The translations under genes and the position numbers were made by a program. The notes under the pieces were generated by a model. It ran no database searches. It was given only the letters and a program-made list of their open reading frames with translations, and was not told the DNA's origin. DNA of 64,000 bases from Candidatus Melainabacteria bacterium. Lineage in GTDB: Bacteria; Cyanobacteriota; Vampirovibrionia; Obscuribacterales; Obscuribacteraceae. The DNA lies in NCBI GenBank assembly GCA_003153555.1, contig PLZS01000068.1, forward strand, positions 174 to 64,173. Reading direction: 5' to 3'. Below, one piece after another: positions 1 through 7,789 of this stretch. Numbering within the stretch: position 1 is the first letter of the stretch; each line of letters starts with the position of its first letter.

Positions 1-108
1 CGCGCTCAGGCTCTCTTTCGTTTTCTTGCAGGGGCGGCTTTAGTGCAGAAGTTTGATGGACAAGGACAGCAGGAGCTTGAGCTCGTTCCGCTGGATATGT
101 TGCGTTAG
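1..108 (+). CDS. C-terminal tail of a gene entering from the left (partial)
   Basis: Frame 1 is open from the first base to a TAG at 106-108 and encodes 35 residues, ending in a Glu/Leu-rich stretch and LDMLR. The composition (AGAALVQKF, then a Gln/Glu/Leu run) looks like the end of a real protein rather than random sequence. There is too little to assign a family. No strong terminator follows; a small GC hairpin lies near 196-211. The call rests only on open frame and composition. Confidence 0.45.
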   Translation, partial: RAQALFRFLAGAALVQKFDGQGQQELELVPLDMLR

Positions 109-283
109 AGAGTGTTGAGAGATGTCCTTCAAATGGTCTGGTTGCTGAGTTGGGAAAGTGGCGATAAGCAGAAAGCGAGTCTTTAACTTTGATAGCGCCC
201 TTTCAAGGGCGGACATGCCGATGGGTCCGTGTGTTGTTGTTCCAAGAGAACATGCATAGAACCAAGCGTCATTTCATTTCACC

Positions 284-766
284 TTAGTGGTTGACGTTTG
301 TAGAGCTATCAGTTCCCGTTGGCGTTTCCGCAGGAGTCGCCTTTGCCGCAGGAGTCGCCTTTGCAGTATCGCTCTCCTTCTGTGCTACTTGGGGAGAGGT
401 TTTCTCTTTATTCTGGCCCTTTTTCTCAGGCTTCGCGTTGTTGTGAATATTGACTGTGGTGTTCGCGCCGGCGCCTGCCCCGCCCGTCACCGTGACGTTG
501 TCGGCCGTGTGGGCTTGCGTTGATGTTTTAGTAGGGCTCCTCACTTCGGTTGACGTTTTAGTAGGACTCCGTACTGAGCTATCGTTTCCCGTTGACGATG
601 CGCCATGGGCTGGTGTTGCAGCTGGCACTGGCGTTGCAGCATGTGTTGGGGTTTCAGCCTGAGCGTGGGCACCGTTGACTACGAGCAGGCCCAAGATCGC
701 TAGGGTTAGCGTGAGGAGCGCGGGCTTGCTTGAGCCGGTGCTTAGATTCTTCAATAAAGTTTTCAT
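284..766 (-). CDS. Secreted low-complexity Thr/Ala/Pro-rich protein
   Basis: A protein of 160 aa. The N-terminus is a clear signal peptide: Lys-containing n-region, hydrophobic TLTLAILGLLVV core and AHA cleavage-type motif near residue 35. The mature part has no globular signature. It consists of repeats such as ATPVPAATPAH, a duplicated RSPTKTST octapeptide (two near-identical DNA copies around 520-575), a Gly/Ala/Thr patch and a repeated AKATPA near the end. It may be a periplasmic or surface linker-type protein. The start has a purine-rich GGAGAG upstream (rc of 771-776). Family and function are not recognised; the repeats are likely to vary in copy number. Confidence 0.7.
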   Translation of the reverse strand: MKTLLKNLSTGSSKPALLTLTLAILGLLVVNGAHAQAETPTHAATPVPAATPAHGASSTGNDSSVRSPTKTSTEVRSPTKTSTQAHTADNVTVTGGAGAGANTTVNIHNNAKPEKKGQNKEKTSPQVAQKESDTAKATPAAKATPAETPTGTDSSTNVNH

Positions 767-960
767 GTCTCTCCTTTATTTGTTCAAGACTCTTCACCAG
801 GAACAAAGTGTTTTCATCCAATTCAAGCAAAGCTAAAATTTGAGCAGCGATAGTGTTCACCACGTCCATTGCTTAAAAGACAGGGGGATTAACGGCTACA
901 CTATTTTGCAACTTCGATAATTTGGCCCGCAATCGGCCCTATCTCAAAGAGAAGGCTCGG

Positions 961-996
961 AAAAGCCAGATTAGTTCCCGGAGGAACCTGGCTTTT
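961..996. terminator. Bidirectional intrinsic terminator
   Basis: The arms AAAAGCCAG (961-969) and CTGGCTTTT (988-996) enclose an inner stem GTTCC/GGAAC with a CGGA loop. A T-run follows on the plus strand, and on the minus strand the stem also ends in TTTT. It lies directly downstream of the minus-strand gene ending at 1158 and would terminate it. Confidence 0.65.
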
Positions 997-1157
997 TCTG
1001 CAGGAATTCCACCGAAGTAAGCCTAAACCGTACTCACAGGATAGTTAATATTCGCGCGATTATCCTCATATACGCCTTTTTCAAATGGTTTGTGCAGTTT
1101 GAGCGAAACTCGCGGCTACATGTGGAGGTGAACATGCAAACGAAGCTTTCGGTGCAA

Positions 1158-1400
1158 TCACCACTCCTCCGCAGGACGCTTCTTAACTTCGTCGTCCATG
1201 TCAAGAAGCACATACTTTCCAGCAACGCGAGCTAATTTCTTATTGCTAAATTTTGCCACCAACCTTTGATAGTCTACGAGCTTTGCGCCTTCAACTCGTT
1301 TGTACCGCCCGCGAACAACCATGCGCTCAAGTGCGGCCAGCACAAGCTTCTTCTCTACGTCGGTTAGCTCAAAACGGTTGACAGCGGTGTCATCTTTCAC
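1158..1400 (-). CDS. Small protein of unknown function (80 aa)
   Basis: An 80-aa charged, soluble protein beginning MKDDTAVNRFEL, with two predicted helical stretches (VEKKLVLAALERMV and LVDYQRLVAKF) and a C-terminal acidic/basic tail ending EEW. There is no signal peptide or membrane segment. Codon use and helix periodicity look genuine, and an intrinsic terminator follows at 961-996. I do not recognise the family. It stands alone between a secreted protein gene and a decayed TPR fragment. Confidence 0.6.
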   Translation of the reverse strand: MKDDTAVNRFELTDVEKKLVLAALERMVVRGRYKRVEGAKLVDYQRLVAKFSNKKLARVAGKYVLLDMDDEVKKRPAEEW

Positions 1401-1588
1401 GCAATGGCCCTCGATAGCAAAACGCTAGATTAGCACGCCATCTCCGCGAGTCGTTCGACTGCTGCAGCCTAATTACGCTGGCCAAGGGCAATCGCGCAAG
1501 CCATATCTTTTACACCAAGTTCGATTCGGTTAAATCCGGCCATGATAAAGTAGGTCAAATTATTCGTCAGACAAATTTTTAAAAGCAG

Positions 1589-2046
1589 GTGAGACCCGAT
1601 GGTTCAACGACAAGAAATCAAAATTTCTCTATGTGTTATAGCGTTGTCAAAATGGGTCAGTATCAAAAAGCAATAGAAACGTGTCAAGCTGGAATCAAAG
1701 TCACACCATGGTCAGAACACTATTGTCAAACGGCGGATGCGTACATCCATTTGAAGAAGTATCAGGAAGCGGTGAAAGCTTGCGATGAGGGCATCAAATT
1801 GGATTCCGAAAGTAACCATCCGCGTTGGTTGAGAAAAGAAGCGTTGGCTGCGATGGGTCAGAAGTAGTCGTCACAAGTGGCACCGCGAGTGCTAATTTAG
1901 AAGAAGACGATGCATCAAAAAAAGCATAGTTGTATGCGGAAGCGAAGACAATTCTCGTCAATCAAGACATCTCCCAGGCATCAACAGCATTTGACGTAAC
2001 AATTCAAGGATTGTCCGAAGAAATTTTGCCCGCTTTACTGCAGTGA
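1589..2046 (+). pseudogene. Decayed TPR-protein fragment
   Basis: A GTG-started frame from 1589 to 1867 encodes about 90 aa with two TPR motifs (YQKAIETCQAGIK and YQEAVKACDEGIKLD). After its TAG, another frame from about 1879 to 2046 also looks coding (YAEAKTILVNQDISQAS and a C-terminal LSEEILPALLQ) but is interrupted by an in-frame TAG near 1929. The two parts are in different frames, so this is best read as remnants of a larger TPR gene broken by at least one indel and one nonsense change. The first part could still be translated as a mini-TPR protein. Confidence 0.5.
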
Positions 2047-2110
2047 GGAATTAGTTACACGGGCGGCCGTAACCCCCAGCTCAAACAGCTCCCGCTGCGG
2101 TCACTTTCAT

Positions 2111-2455
2111 TTAGATCAGTGCTTCTAAACCCTTTGTGTCAATGATGTTCAACAGCTTGCACGCAACTCCTGCTGGTTTCTTTGTTCCAATTTCCCATTG
2201 CTTCAGCGAGGACGCAGATACGTTCAAATACTTTGCAAACACAGCCTGACTGCATTTACAGCGTGCTCGTATAGTCTGTATTTGTTCCGGCGTGTAGCGG
2301 GGCACTTCTGGCAAGCACAGCGCATCAAACTCGTGCATAGTCGTTTTATCTATTGCATCAGCGGCATACAGATCTTTCGCAGTTTCGTAAACGACTTCCG
2401 AAATGCGATTGCCAGTTTTCTTATATTTTCTCGTTGGTTTCATTGGTTTCTTCAT
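2111..2455 (-). CDS. XRE-family antitoxin of a type II toxin-antitoxin pair
   Basis: A protein of 114 aa. The C-terminal half carries a helix-turn-helix of the Cro/C1 type: TPEQIQTIRAR, then SQAVFAKYLNVSASSLKQWE. This is the arrangement of HigA/NadS-like antitoxins, in which an N-terminal part neutralises the toxin and the HTH binds the operon promoter. The gene overlaps the upstream toxin gene by 35 bp, so translation is probably coupled. Its likely operator is the perfect palindrome at 2820-2860. Toxin-first order is typical of HigBA-like modules. Confidence 0.85.
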   Translation of the reverse strand: MKKPMKPTRKYKKTGNRISEVVYETAKDLYAADAIDKTTMHEFDALCLPEVPRYTPEQIQTIRARCKCSQAVFAKYLNVSASSLKQWEIGTKKPAGVACKLLNIIDTKGLEALI

Positions 2456-2822
2456 AAATCAACTCTTCTAGGGCGTTGGTTTTGATCGCATTTTGAATCT
2501 GTTTTTCATTAATTGCCAACAGACACTTGGCTAAAACTTTTAATTGAGCAAGCTGTCTTTGACTTATATTTTCAGATTCCTTTTTTGCAAACATGTATAA
2601 GCAAAAAGCATTTTCGACCGGTGTTTTGTAAACAATAATCGTGCGCAAACCACCGCTCTTACCTCTATTGCCAATTGCGATGCGTTTCTTGACTAAATTG
2701 CCTCCTAGCTTGGCATTGATTAATCCACTGCGTATTTCAGCGAGGGCGTGAGCAAGAACTTTGTCTGTCAAACCTTCGAACATAGCTGACTTAGCAAATT
2801 CTCGAGTTTTGAACGATCGCAT
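2421..2822 (-). CDS. RelE/HigB-type mRNA interferase toxin
   Basis: 133 aa from the ATG at 2822. An upstream in-frame start is possible, but the family normally begins as here, MRSFKTREFAKSA. The core (KRIAIGNRGKSGGLRTIIVY, then AFCLYMFAKKESENIS) matches the PF06296-type RelE toxins that cleave mRNA, often on the ribosome. The extreme C-terminus is Glu/Asn-rich and encoded within the overlap with the antitoxin gene. No Shine-Dalgarno precedes the ATG. A promoter inside the palindrome puts the predicted transcription start at or next to the ATG, suggesting a leaderless mRNA. Toxin identity is strong; substrate unknown. Confidence 0.88.
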   Translation of the reverse strand: MRSFKTREFAKSAMFEGLTDKVLAHALAEIRSGLINAKLGGNLVKKRIAIGNRGKSGGLRTIIVYKTPVENAFCLYMFAKKESENISQRQLAQLKVLAKCLLAINEKQIQNAIKTNALEELIYEETNETNEKI

Positions 2823-2860
2823 GTGACAAGTATACCACCTAGTGTTATACTTGTCACATG
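2820..2860 (-). promoter_or_regulatory. Promoter-operator of the toxin-antitoxin operon
   Basis: Perfect 15-bp inverted repeat: CATGTGACAAGTATA at 2820-2834 and TATACTTGTCACATG at 2846-2860, with an 11-bp spacer. Read on the minus strand it contains a -35-like GTGACA (2857-2852), a 17-bp spacer and a -10-like TATACT (2834-2829). The inner arm reaches into the toxin start codon (2820-2822). This is the expected design for autorepression by a dimeric HTH antitoxin. Confidence 0.75.
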
Positions 2861-2893
2861 ATAGTTGCGACTGCATATTTGAATTTGTCCGAC

Positions 2894-3835
2894 CTACTTT
2901 ATTGCGTCCATTACTGCCTGAACATCTGTCAGCCAAACAAGTTTTTGACTCTTCAAATTCTCTAAGACGCGGCGCAGCGCCAGCGCGCCGTGGGGTGTGC
3001 CAAAAACAAACGGATGGACGCCAATTGCCACAATAGTCGGCTCACGACTGGGATCCTGTTCGGCTTCTTTGGCTAGTTCGGTTACATAATCAATCCATTG
3101 GTGCTCGATATCGCGCGGCTCTTTATGGCGCGGCAGATATTGACCCATGTCCACGGGTTGCGGCGGATACGGAATTAAAACCAGGGCACCAGATTTAGTA
3201 ATAAGCCTGGAAAGAGTATCGGCATCCATCGCGTCGAGTGAGTAACTGATACCGGCGGCGGCGCAAGCTGGAAACGTATCGGCGTCAGCATACACACTTG
3301 GGCTAGACCATCCCTGCGGGCGCACACCGGTTCCTTTTTCGATCATATCCAGCGTTTTAACGATGTACTGCCGTTGGTCCTCTACTCCCCTTCCGAGCGG
3401 AAGTAACTGCGTCGTATTGTTGATGCCATGCGCGATAATCGGCGCTTTTGGAACAAGAGATCGGAATAGTTTCCACGTTTCAGAATGCTGGTCGGGGAAA
3501 AGAGCATTCAAGGATATGCTCATGGGAACGCCTTCTTCCTTGAACACTCTGCCAACACGATTGACGCCACATTCAATGCCATACTGACGAAATCCTTCAT
3601 CAACCACATCAGGTTTCCGATCGAGCATGTCCGGTCGAAAGTTGGGTCCCTCCCCAAAGCCAAAGTGCTCGACATAGAAGATGAAACAGACGGCGACCTT
3701 TTTTCCTAAAGGCCACGACTTCACACTGATGGGTTCGCGAGGTAATCCGGTGATCCAATCGTTCTTGCTTGCACTGAATGCAGGCGGTGCACAAATGAAC
3801 ATACTCAATAAAACCAAAACAAAGTAGGTTTTCAT
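2894..3835 (-). CDS. Secreted polysaccharide deacetylase-like (PuuE-type) protein
   Basis: 313 aa from the ATG at 3835, preceded by AGGAG. A signal peptide ends near PAFSA (residue 20). The body resembles NodB/PuuE-fold deacetylases: an N-terminal region with NRVGRVFKEEGVP, then PIIAHGINN, the segment GWSSPSVYADADTFPACA, and a late HPFVFGTPHGALALRRVLE like the C-terminal His motif of PuuE allantoinase-like enzymes. It probably hydrolyses an N-acyl or cyclic amide bond in the periplasm; the substrate cannot be named. The start overlaps the end of the upstream amidohydrolase gene by 4 bp, so the two secreted hydrolases are co-translated and may act on one compound. Confidence 0.72.
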   Translation of the reverse strand: MKTYFVLVLLSMFICAPPAFSASKNDWITGLPREPISVKSWPLGKKVAVCFIFYVEHFGFGEGPNFRPDMLDRKPDVVDEGFRQYGIECGVNRVGRVFKEEGVPMSISLNALFPDQHSETWKLFRSLVPKAPIIAHGINNTTQLLPLGRGVEDQRQYIVKTLDMIEKGTGVRPQGWSSPSVYADADTFPACAAAGISYSLDAMDADTLSRLITKSGALVLIPYPPQPVDMGQYLPRHKEPRDIEHQWIDYVTELAKEAEQDPSREPTIVAIGVHPFVFGTPHGALALRRVLENLKSQKLVWLTDVQAVMDAIK

Positions 3836-5175
3836 TGTTGCTCCTCGCCATCGATCCAAACCGAGTTGATCCGTTCCGTGTTCTTGATGTCGACTGAAGG
3901 ATCAGCATCCAGCACGATTAAATTCGCCAATTTACCTGGTGCCAATGTCCCCATGTTTTTGGAAACACCAAGCATCGCTGCACTATTCATGGTGGCACAT
4001 TGAATTGCTTGCAGCGGTGTCAGTCCTGAGGCGACCATCAACTGAAGCTCTCTGTGCTCGTCAAATCCCTGCGGCCGTTCCAGACCGCCGGAATCGGTTC
4101 CGAAACCAACTTTCACTCCACCGTCATACAGCGTTTTCAGATTTTTCTGCGCCATGGCTGCGGCTTTTCGTTCTCTTTCCGATGGAATATATTTTTCGCT
4201 CTTGAGATAATCCAAAACTCCGGGCTCTAATGAATCTTGAAAGAATTTGCTGTTCATCCAATCTGGCTTTTCTTTGAAAATGTAAAATGAATCGTCGACT
4301 GCAAGTGTTGGAGTTATATACACTCCATGAGATTTCATGGCAGAGATCAACTCAGCGTCTACCGGTAGATCACGGATGCTATGCGCCAGAACATCGACGC
4401 CGGCTTCTACTAATGATTTCGCGTCAGCCAAGTGCCAGACGTGTGACGCCACCTTAAGTCCATGGTGGTGTGCTCGGGAAATAATAGCCTTGTACATTTC
4501 AGGCTTCATCTTTTCAGCCTTTCCATCAAGGTCGTCGACCCAAATCTTGCACATGTCGACATGATGCTTCACGAGGTCATCAACCATTTTTAAAGCTTCA
4601 TCAATCGTAGTCGGTCGGTAAACTTCATCGGCACCGGTTTCAAGTGGCGGGGCACCATTGGGAACACCAATTCCGTGCCCAGCTGTCATTACGTAAGGAC
4701 CGCCTATTAAGCCGTTATTACGCTTATCGCGAACAGCATAAATGCAATCATGATCATCTCCGAGAGACATGACCATGCATACGCCATACTTCGCATACCG
4801 TTTCAATTGTCGAATGTCGTTTTCTTCAGTTATGTTAGATCCAGATGTACTCGTTCCCTTAAGCAAGCCAAGATGTGCATGACCGAGCACCAATCCAGGC
4901 ATTATTGTCTTACCGCTGGCATCAATGACACGAGAGCCAGCCGCAATTTCCTTGGGTTGTTCAGCTGTTATTGATTTGATTTTCTTTCCTTGAATGACGA
5001 CGTATTGATTTTCATTCGCAGGGGCTCCCGTGCCATCTATTACTCTGGCTCCCTTAAAAACTATTGACGAAGGGCTCGCTTTCGTCACAGAATTACTGGG
5101 CTGCAGTGCCTGAGCGTCATGAGCTGCCAGGCAAGCACAGGCTATGACCGCAGTTGTTATTATGGGTTTTCTCAT
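3832..5175 (-). CDS. Secreted metal-dependent amidohydrolase
   Basis: 447 aa from the ATG at 5175. A longer frame exists upstream, but this start gives a proper signal peptide (MRKPIITTAVIACACLAAH). The amidohydrolase-superfamily metal ligands are visible: GHAHLGLL (HxH), HGLKVASHVWH, a later AHSIRD, and the C-terminal Asp in FGTDSGG. The final part (GTLAPGKLANLIVLDADP) is the usual beta-sandwich end of imidazolonepropionase/prolidase-like enzymes (COG1228). It overlaps the deacetylase-like gene by 4 bp. Substrate unknown, perhaps a peptide, lactone or cyclic amide taken up into the periplasm. Confidence 0.85.
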   Translation of the reverse strand: MRKPIITTAVIACACLAAHDAQALQPSNSVTKASPSSIVFKGARVIDGTGAPANENQYVVIQGKKIKSITAEQPKEIAAGSRVIDASGKTIMPGLVLGHAHLGLLKGTSTSGSNITEENDIRQLKRYAKYGVCMVMSLGDDHDCIYAVRDKRNNGLIGGPYVMTAGHGIGVPNGAPPLETGADEVYRPTTIDEALKMVDDLVKHHVDMCKIWVDDLDGKAEKMKPEMYKAIISRAHHHGLKVASHVWHLADAKSLVEAGVDVLAHSIRDLPVDAELISAMKSHGVYITPTLAVDDSFYIFKEKPDWMNSKFFQDSLEPGVLDYLKSEKYIPSERERKAAAMAQKNLKTLYDGGVKVGFGTDSGGLERPQGFDEHRELQLMVASGLTPLQAIQCATMNSAAMLGVSKNMGTLAPGKLANLIVLDADPSVDIKNTERINSVWIDGEEQQ

Positions 5176-5295
5176 TGTTCTCGCGGTCCGATGATATATG
5201 TTCTGCTGTTCGCTCCTACCGCAATCGAACAATTGGTTGCCCGTTCTGCGTCGGTCGAAATTCTTGATTGGCACAGCAGAGCCAAATCTCGAGCT

Positions 5296-5950
5296 CTTCA
5301 ATTCGGCGGTTGGCAAACGAACGTATTACATTCCGTGGAAGGGGTTGGAATGACAGTTCCACTTTGTCCATTGATTCGAATGCTCTGCACCGTAACTTGC
5401 TGGCAAGGATTTGCGTCGACAATCAGCAAGCCAATGTTTCCTTGCACAACTGGCGGATCGAATTGAGAAGGATTGACGACAAAAGTGCCGCTAGATAATT
5501 GCGTGAAAGAAACACTATAAGTGGGAATCGGAGACTGCCCGGTCAGTAGATACAAATTCACTGTGCCGTTTGTTCCGTTGCTCAAACTGAACGTGACATT
5601 TTTGAGAACGGGCAGAGCCTTGAATATGAATTGCACGCCTGCGCTGTTGCCGCACGATTGATCATTGCAGTTATAGCCGTGATTAGTGTTTTGCAGCAGG
5701 AACGTTGAGTGTCCATTGTGGCTAAGAAAGGTGCATTTGCCTGTGCCAGTGTTGTAACCTTGCAAGAACGACGAAGGCGGATGTGGCGTTGAACCGATTT
5801 CATGAGCTGCGAAACATGGTGAAGATGTCGCTAAGGAAATTCCAACGAAAACCATCATTCTCGTCATCATCTTCGAAAAGTCGAAAGTTCTTTCTGTCTT
5901 CACCTTAATCACAGCATTCACCTCAAGCGGAAACCTGCATAACGATAACA
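5296..5950. repeat. Segmental duplication, copy 1
   Basis: This block, containing a secreted protein gene and its upstream region, recurs in the same orientation at 9220-9875 with only scattered substitutions. The similarity begins just before the stop codon (TTCAATTCGGCGG) and ends upstream of the gene at AACGATAACA. About 3.3 kb separates the copies. Confidence 0.9.
5298..5870 (-). CDS. Secreted protein of unknown function, intact copy
   Basis: 190 aa from the ATG at 5870; the open frame runs further upstream and alternative starts nearby are possible. A signal peptide (MMVFVGISLATSSPCFA) is followed by a mature domain rich in Ser, Thr, Asn and Gly with several Cys (GKCTFLSHNGHS, NCNDQSCGNSAG, VDANPCQQ, ECNTFVCQPPN). 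It looks like an all-beta extracellular domain stabilised by disulfides. I do not recognise a family. A nearly identical second copy lies at 9222-9783 but is frameshifted, so this is the functional one. Confidence 0.75.
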   Translation of the reverse strand: MMTRMMVFVGISLATSSPCFAAHEIGSTPHPPSSFLQGYNTGTGKCTFLSHNGHSTFLLQNTNHGYNCNDQSCGNSAGVQFIFKALPVLKNVTFSLSNGTNGTVNLYLLTGQSPIPTYSVSFTQLSSGTFVVNPSQFDPPVVQGNIGLLIVDANPCQQVTVQSIRINGQSGTVIPTPSTECNTFVCQPPN

Positions 5951-5974
5951 CTCAAGCCTTAAATGCAAGTTAAC

Positions 5975-6277
5975 AACTGGACTTTGGCAAAACCAACCCT
6001 CGCCAAAACGGTAAACGCAAGCGAAATTGGCTCGAATGGGCGCAATCGAAGGGTGTGATTGATCATAGCCGATAGAAGTCGGCATTTGAAAGACGAATGC
6101 TTGGCCGGATGCTTAAACACTTTTCTAAACTGGGCGGCGAACTCTCTTAGGCACACGGTATATCTGAAATCGGCAGCACAAGCCCTCTCCATCAAAAAGA
6201 TCAAGGGAGAATAGCATCATTGCTTGGAAAAGGCCATCATGACAATTTCGTTTTCAGACTTTTGCCAAAGTCCAGTT
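5975..6277. mobile_element. MITE-like element with 18-bp perfect terminal inverted repeats
   Basis: AACTGGACTTTGGCAAAA at 5975-5992 and its exact reverse complement at 6260-6277 bound a 303-bp segment with no convincing ORF. Size, perfect termini and lack of coding sequence fit a miniature inverted-repeat transposable element or solo IS remnant. At most a 2-bp AC flank is shared, so no clear target duplication is seen. It lies between the duplicated secreted gene and the PDZ gene. Confidence 0.5.
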
Positions 6278-6795
6278 ACTGATACTGCAGGTGTCTTGGC
6301 CAGGGACAGCCGCGATACCACGACGGCGCAATCACACGGAATTCGAAAGAAGGAAAGTACTGGCAACCATTTCGCCCCTTGATGACGGAACGTGGTCTGT
6401 CGCCGTAGAAAACTGCTCAAAGGTGTCGAAAGTTATCTATGCGCTCATAGCTGGCTACGAGACCGTGATCTCCTCCGGACTAGCTGCTGCGCTCTAATGG
6501 TAGCAGCGCTCACTTCGGCTGGTGCGCAGTGACTGACGTTGTCGGAGACCGAGGTGCTGTTGTGCCCTGGTCTCCGACCTTCCGTGCTCTCTTTCTTTTC
6601 CCTTCCTCTTTTTTTGGCATGCGTGGGCACCATATGCGGTATCACAACCGTCGGCAACTATAGGCTATGCTTTCGCAGGGCGAAATTATTAGGCAGGAAC
6701 AGTCGAAAAGAACAGACGTCTGCTTGATCAGTTGGCGCGGATCTAGTAATAACCAAAAATAATCACTGTACATGCTGTACAGATAGAGGTGTTCG
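6278..6795. other. Non-coding stretch with a strong inverted repeat
   Basis: No convincing gene. It contains perfect 10-bp arms GTCGGAGACC (6541-6550) and GGTCTCCGAC (6569-6578) around an 18-nt loop, followed by a pyrimidine-rich tract with a seven-T run near 6610. This could be a small RNA or terminator. Just before the next gene, CTGTAC and GTACAG (6766-6782) form a short operator-like dyad. Confidence 0.4.
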
Positions 6796-7611
6796 ATGAA
6801 AGAAGGGAAAAACGGCTTCATCGCTGTCGTATCAAGCGGTTTGATTGTAGTTGCTTTGTGCATGCAACTGCCATTGGCGGCTCTGGCAGATGATGCTGGC
6901 GGACTGAAAGCCGAAACTGCTACCAAGGATTCTGCACAGTCGAGGAAGGTCACATCACCGTCCTCTGCACAAGCGACCGAAGTGGCAACCTCTTCATCAG
7001 AGCACACGATGTTGTCTGGTTCGGCCAGGAAACACGAGAATCTGCCAGACGCAACCGGCGCTGCAAACGCTCCGCAAAGTCCGCCTCATGACCTCACCGC
7101 CGCCGATGATGCCGCCAAGCTTCAGTCCGAAAAGGCCGCCGCAGATGCATACGCTCTGGCGGTGCAAAAGCTTTCCCAAAGGCAAAAGCTAACACCCGAA
7201 GATTTTCGCAGTCTTGATATTGGAATCCTCGGTTACGAGTCGCTGCAGCCCTTCTTTCAACCGATTGGCGAAATAACGAGGGTGTATGCCGATTTCCCTG
7301 CTGAGCAAGCAGGAATCCGGGTCGGAGACAGAGAAATCTGCACAGATACCGATCCGGATGAGGCGAGGGAACGGGCGAATCCCCAACAACCCCGGTGGCA
7401 GGTTCACTTCCACCAAGTGGGCGTGCCGGTTGATGTCACCATTCTGCGCAATAAGCAGCCCGTCAAGCTCACTCTGATCACAAAGAACATGGAAGACATC
7501 AAGGAACCAAAGATTCGCCACATGCTTGAGCAAACGGTTCTCGATCTGGGATACCCGAAAGAAGGGACATTTACTGGCACGAGCATGCATGATCTTGCGC
7601 CCACCCAGTGA
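6796..7611 (+). CDS. Secreted or membrane-anchored PDZ-domain protein
   Basis: 271 aa. The N-terminus (Lys-rich, then GLIVVALCMQLPLAALA) is a signal peptide or anchor. Residues about 30-115 are a disordered Ala/Ser/Thr/Lys linker. Residues about 140-230 look like a PDZ domain: DIGILGYESL, the ITRVYADFPAEQAGIRVGD segment typical of the PDZ carboxylate-loop region, and VDVTILRNKQPVKLTL. No protease domain is attached, so it probably acts as a periplasmic adaptor or binding protein. An AGAGGTG precedes the ATG, and a CTGTAC dyad lies at 6766-6782. Confidence 0.75.
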   Translation: MKEGKNGFIAVVSSGLIVVALCMQLPLAALADDAGGLKAETATKDSAQSRKVTSPSSAQATEVATSSSEHTMLSGSARKHENLPDATGAANAPQSPPHDLTAADDAAKLQSEKAAADAYALAVQKLSQRQKLTPEDFRSLDIGILGYESLQPFFQPIGEITRVYADFPAEQAGIRVGDREICTDTDPDEARERANPQQPRWQVHFHQVGVPVDVTILRNKQPVKLTLITKNMEDIKEPKIRHMLEQTVLDLGYPKEGTFTGTSMHDLAPTQ

Positions 7612-7789
7612 CCACCATGTCTAAATGCCGTGCAGGTGCTCGATAAAGGCCGGCAGATCTATATGCGCTGGTTGCAAACGCTTCCGTTACTCTCACCCTT
7701 ATCAATCCAAATATGCTCAGGAAATCTAGCTCGCTAGGGATTAAAACCAATGTTAAGATCGGCGCTCAGCGAGTGAAGATTTCTATGCA

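Noticed and set aside
196..211. GC hairpin near the left edge
   Set aside because: The stem is short with no T-run, so it is not supported as a terminator.
654..869. Minus-strand 71-codon ORF beginning MDVVNTIAAQ
   Set aside because: The first 35 residues look plausible, but it has no Shine-Dalgarno and overlaps the secreted protein gene (284-766) by over 100 bp in another frame.
1517..1545. tRNA-like GTTCGATTC sequence
   Set aside because: No acceptor, D or anticodon stems could be paired around it.
5959..6204. Minus-strand 81-codon ORF inside the MITE-like element
   Set aside because: Composition is not protein-like, it crosses the element edge, and no transposase motif is seen.
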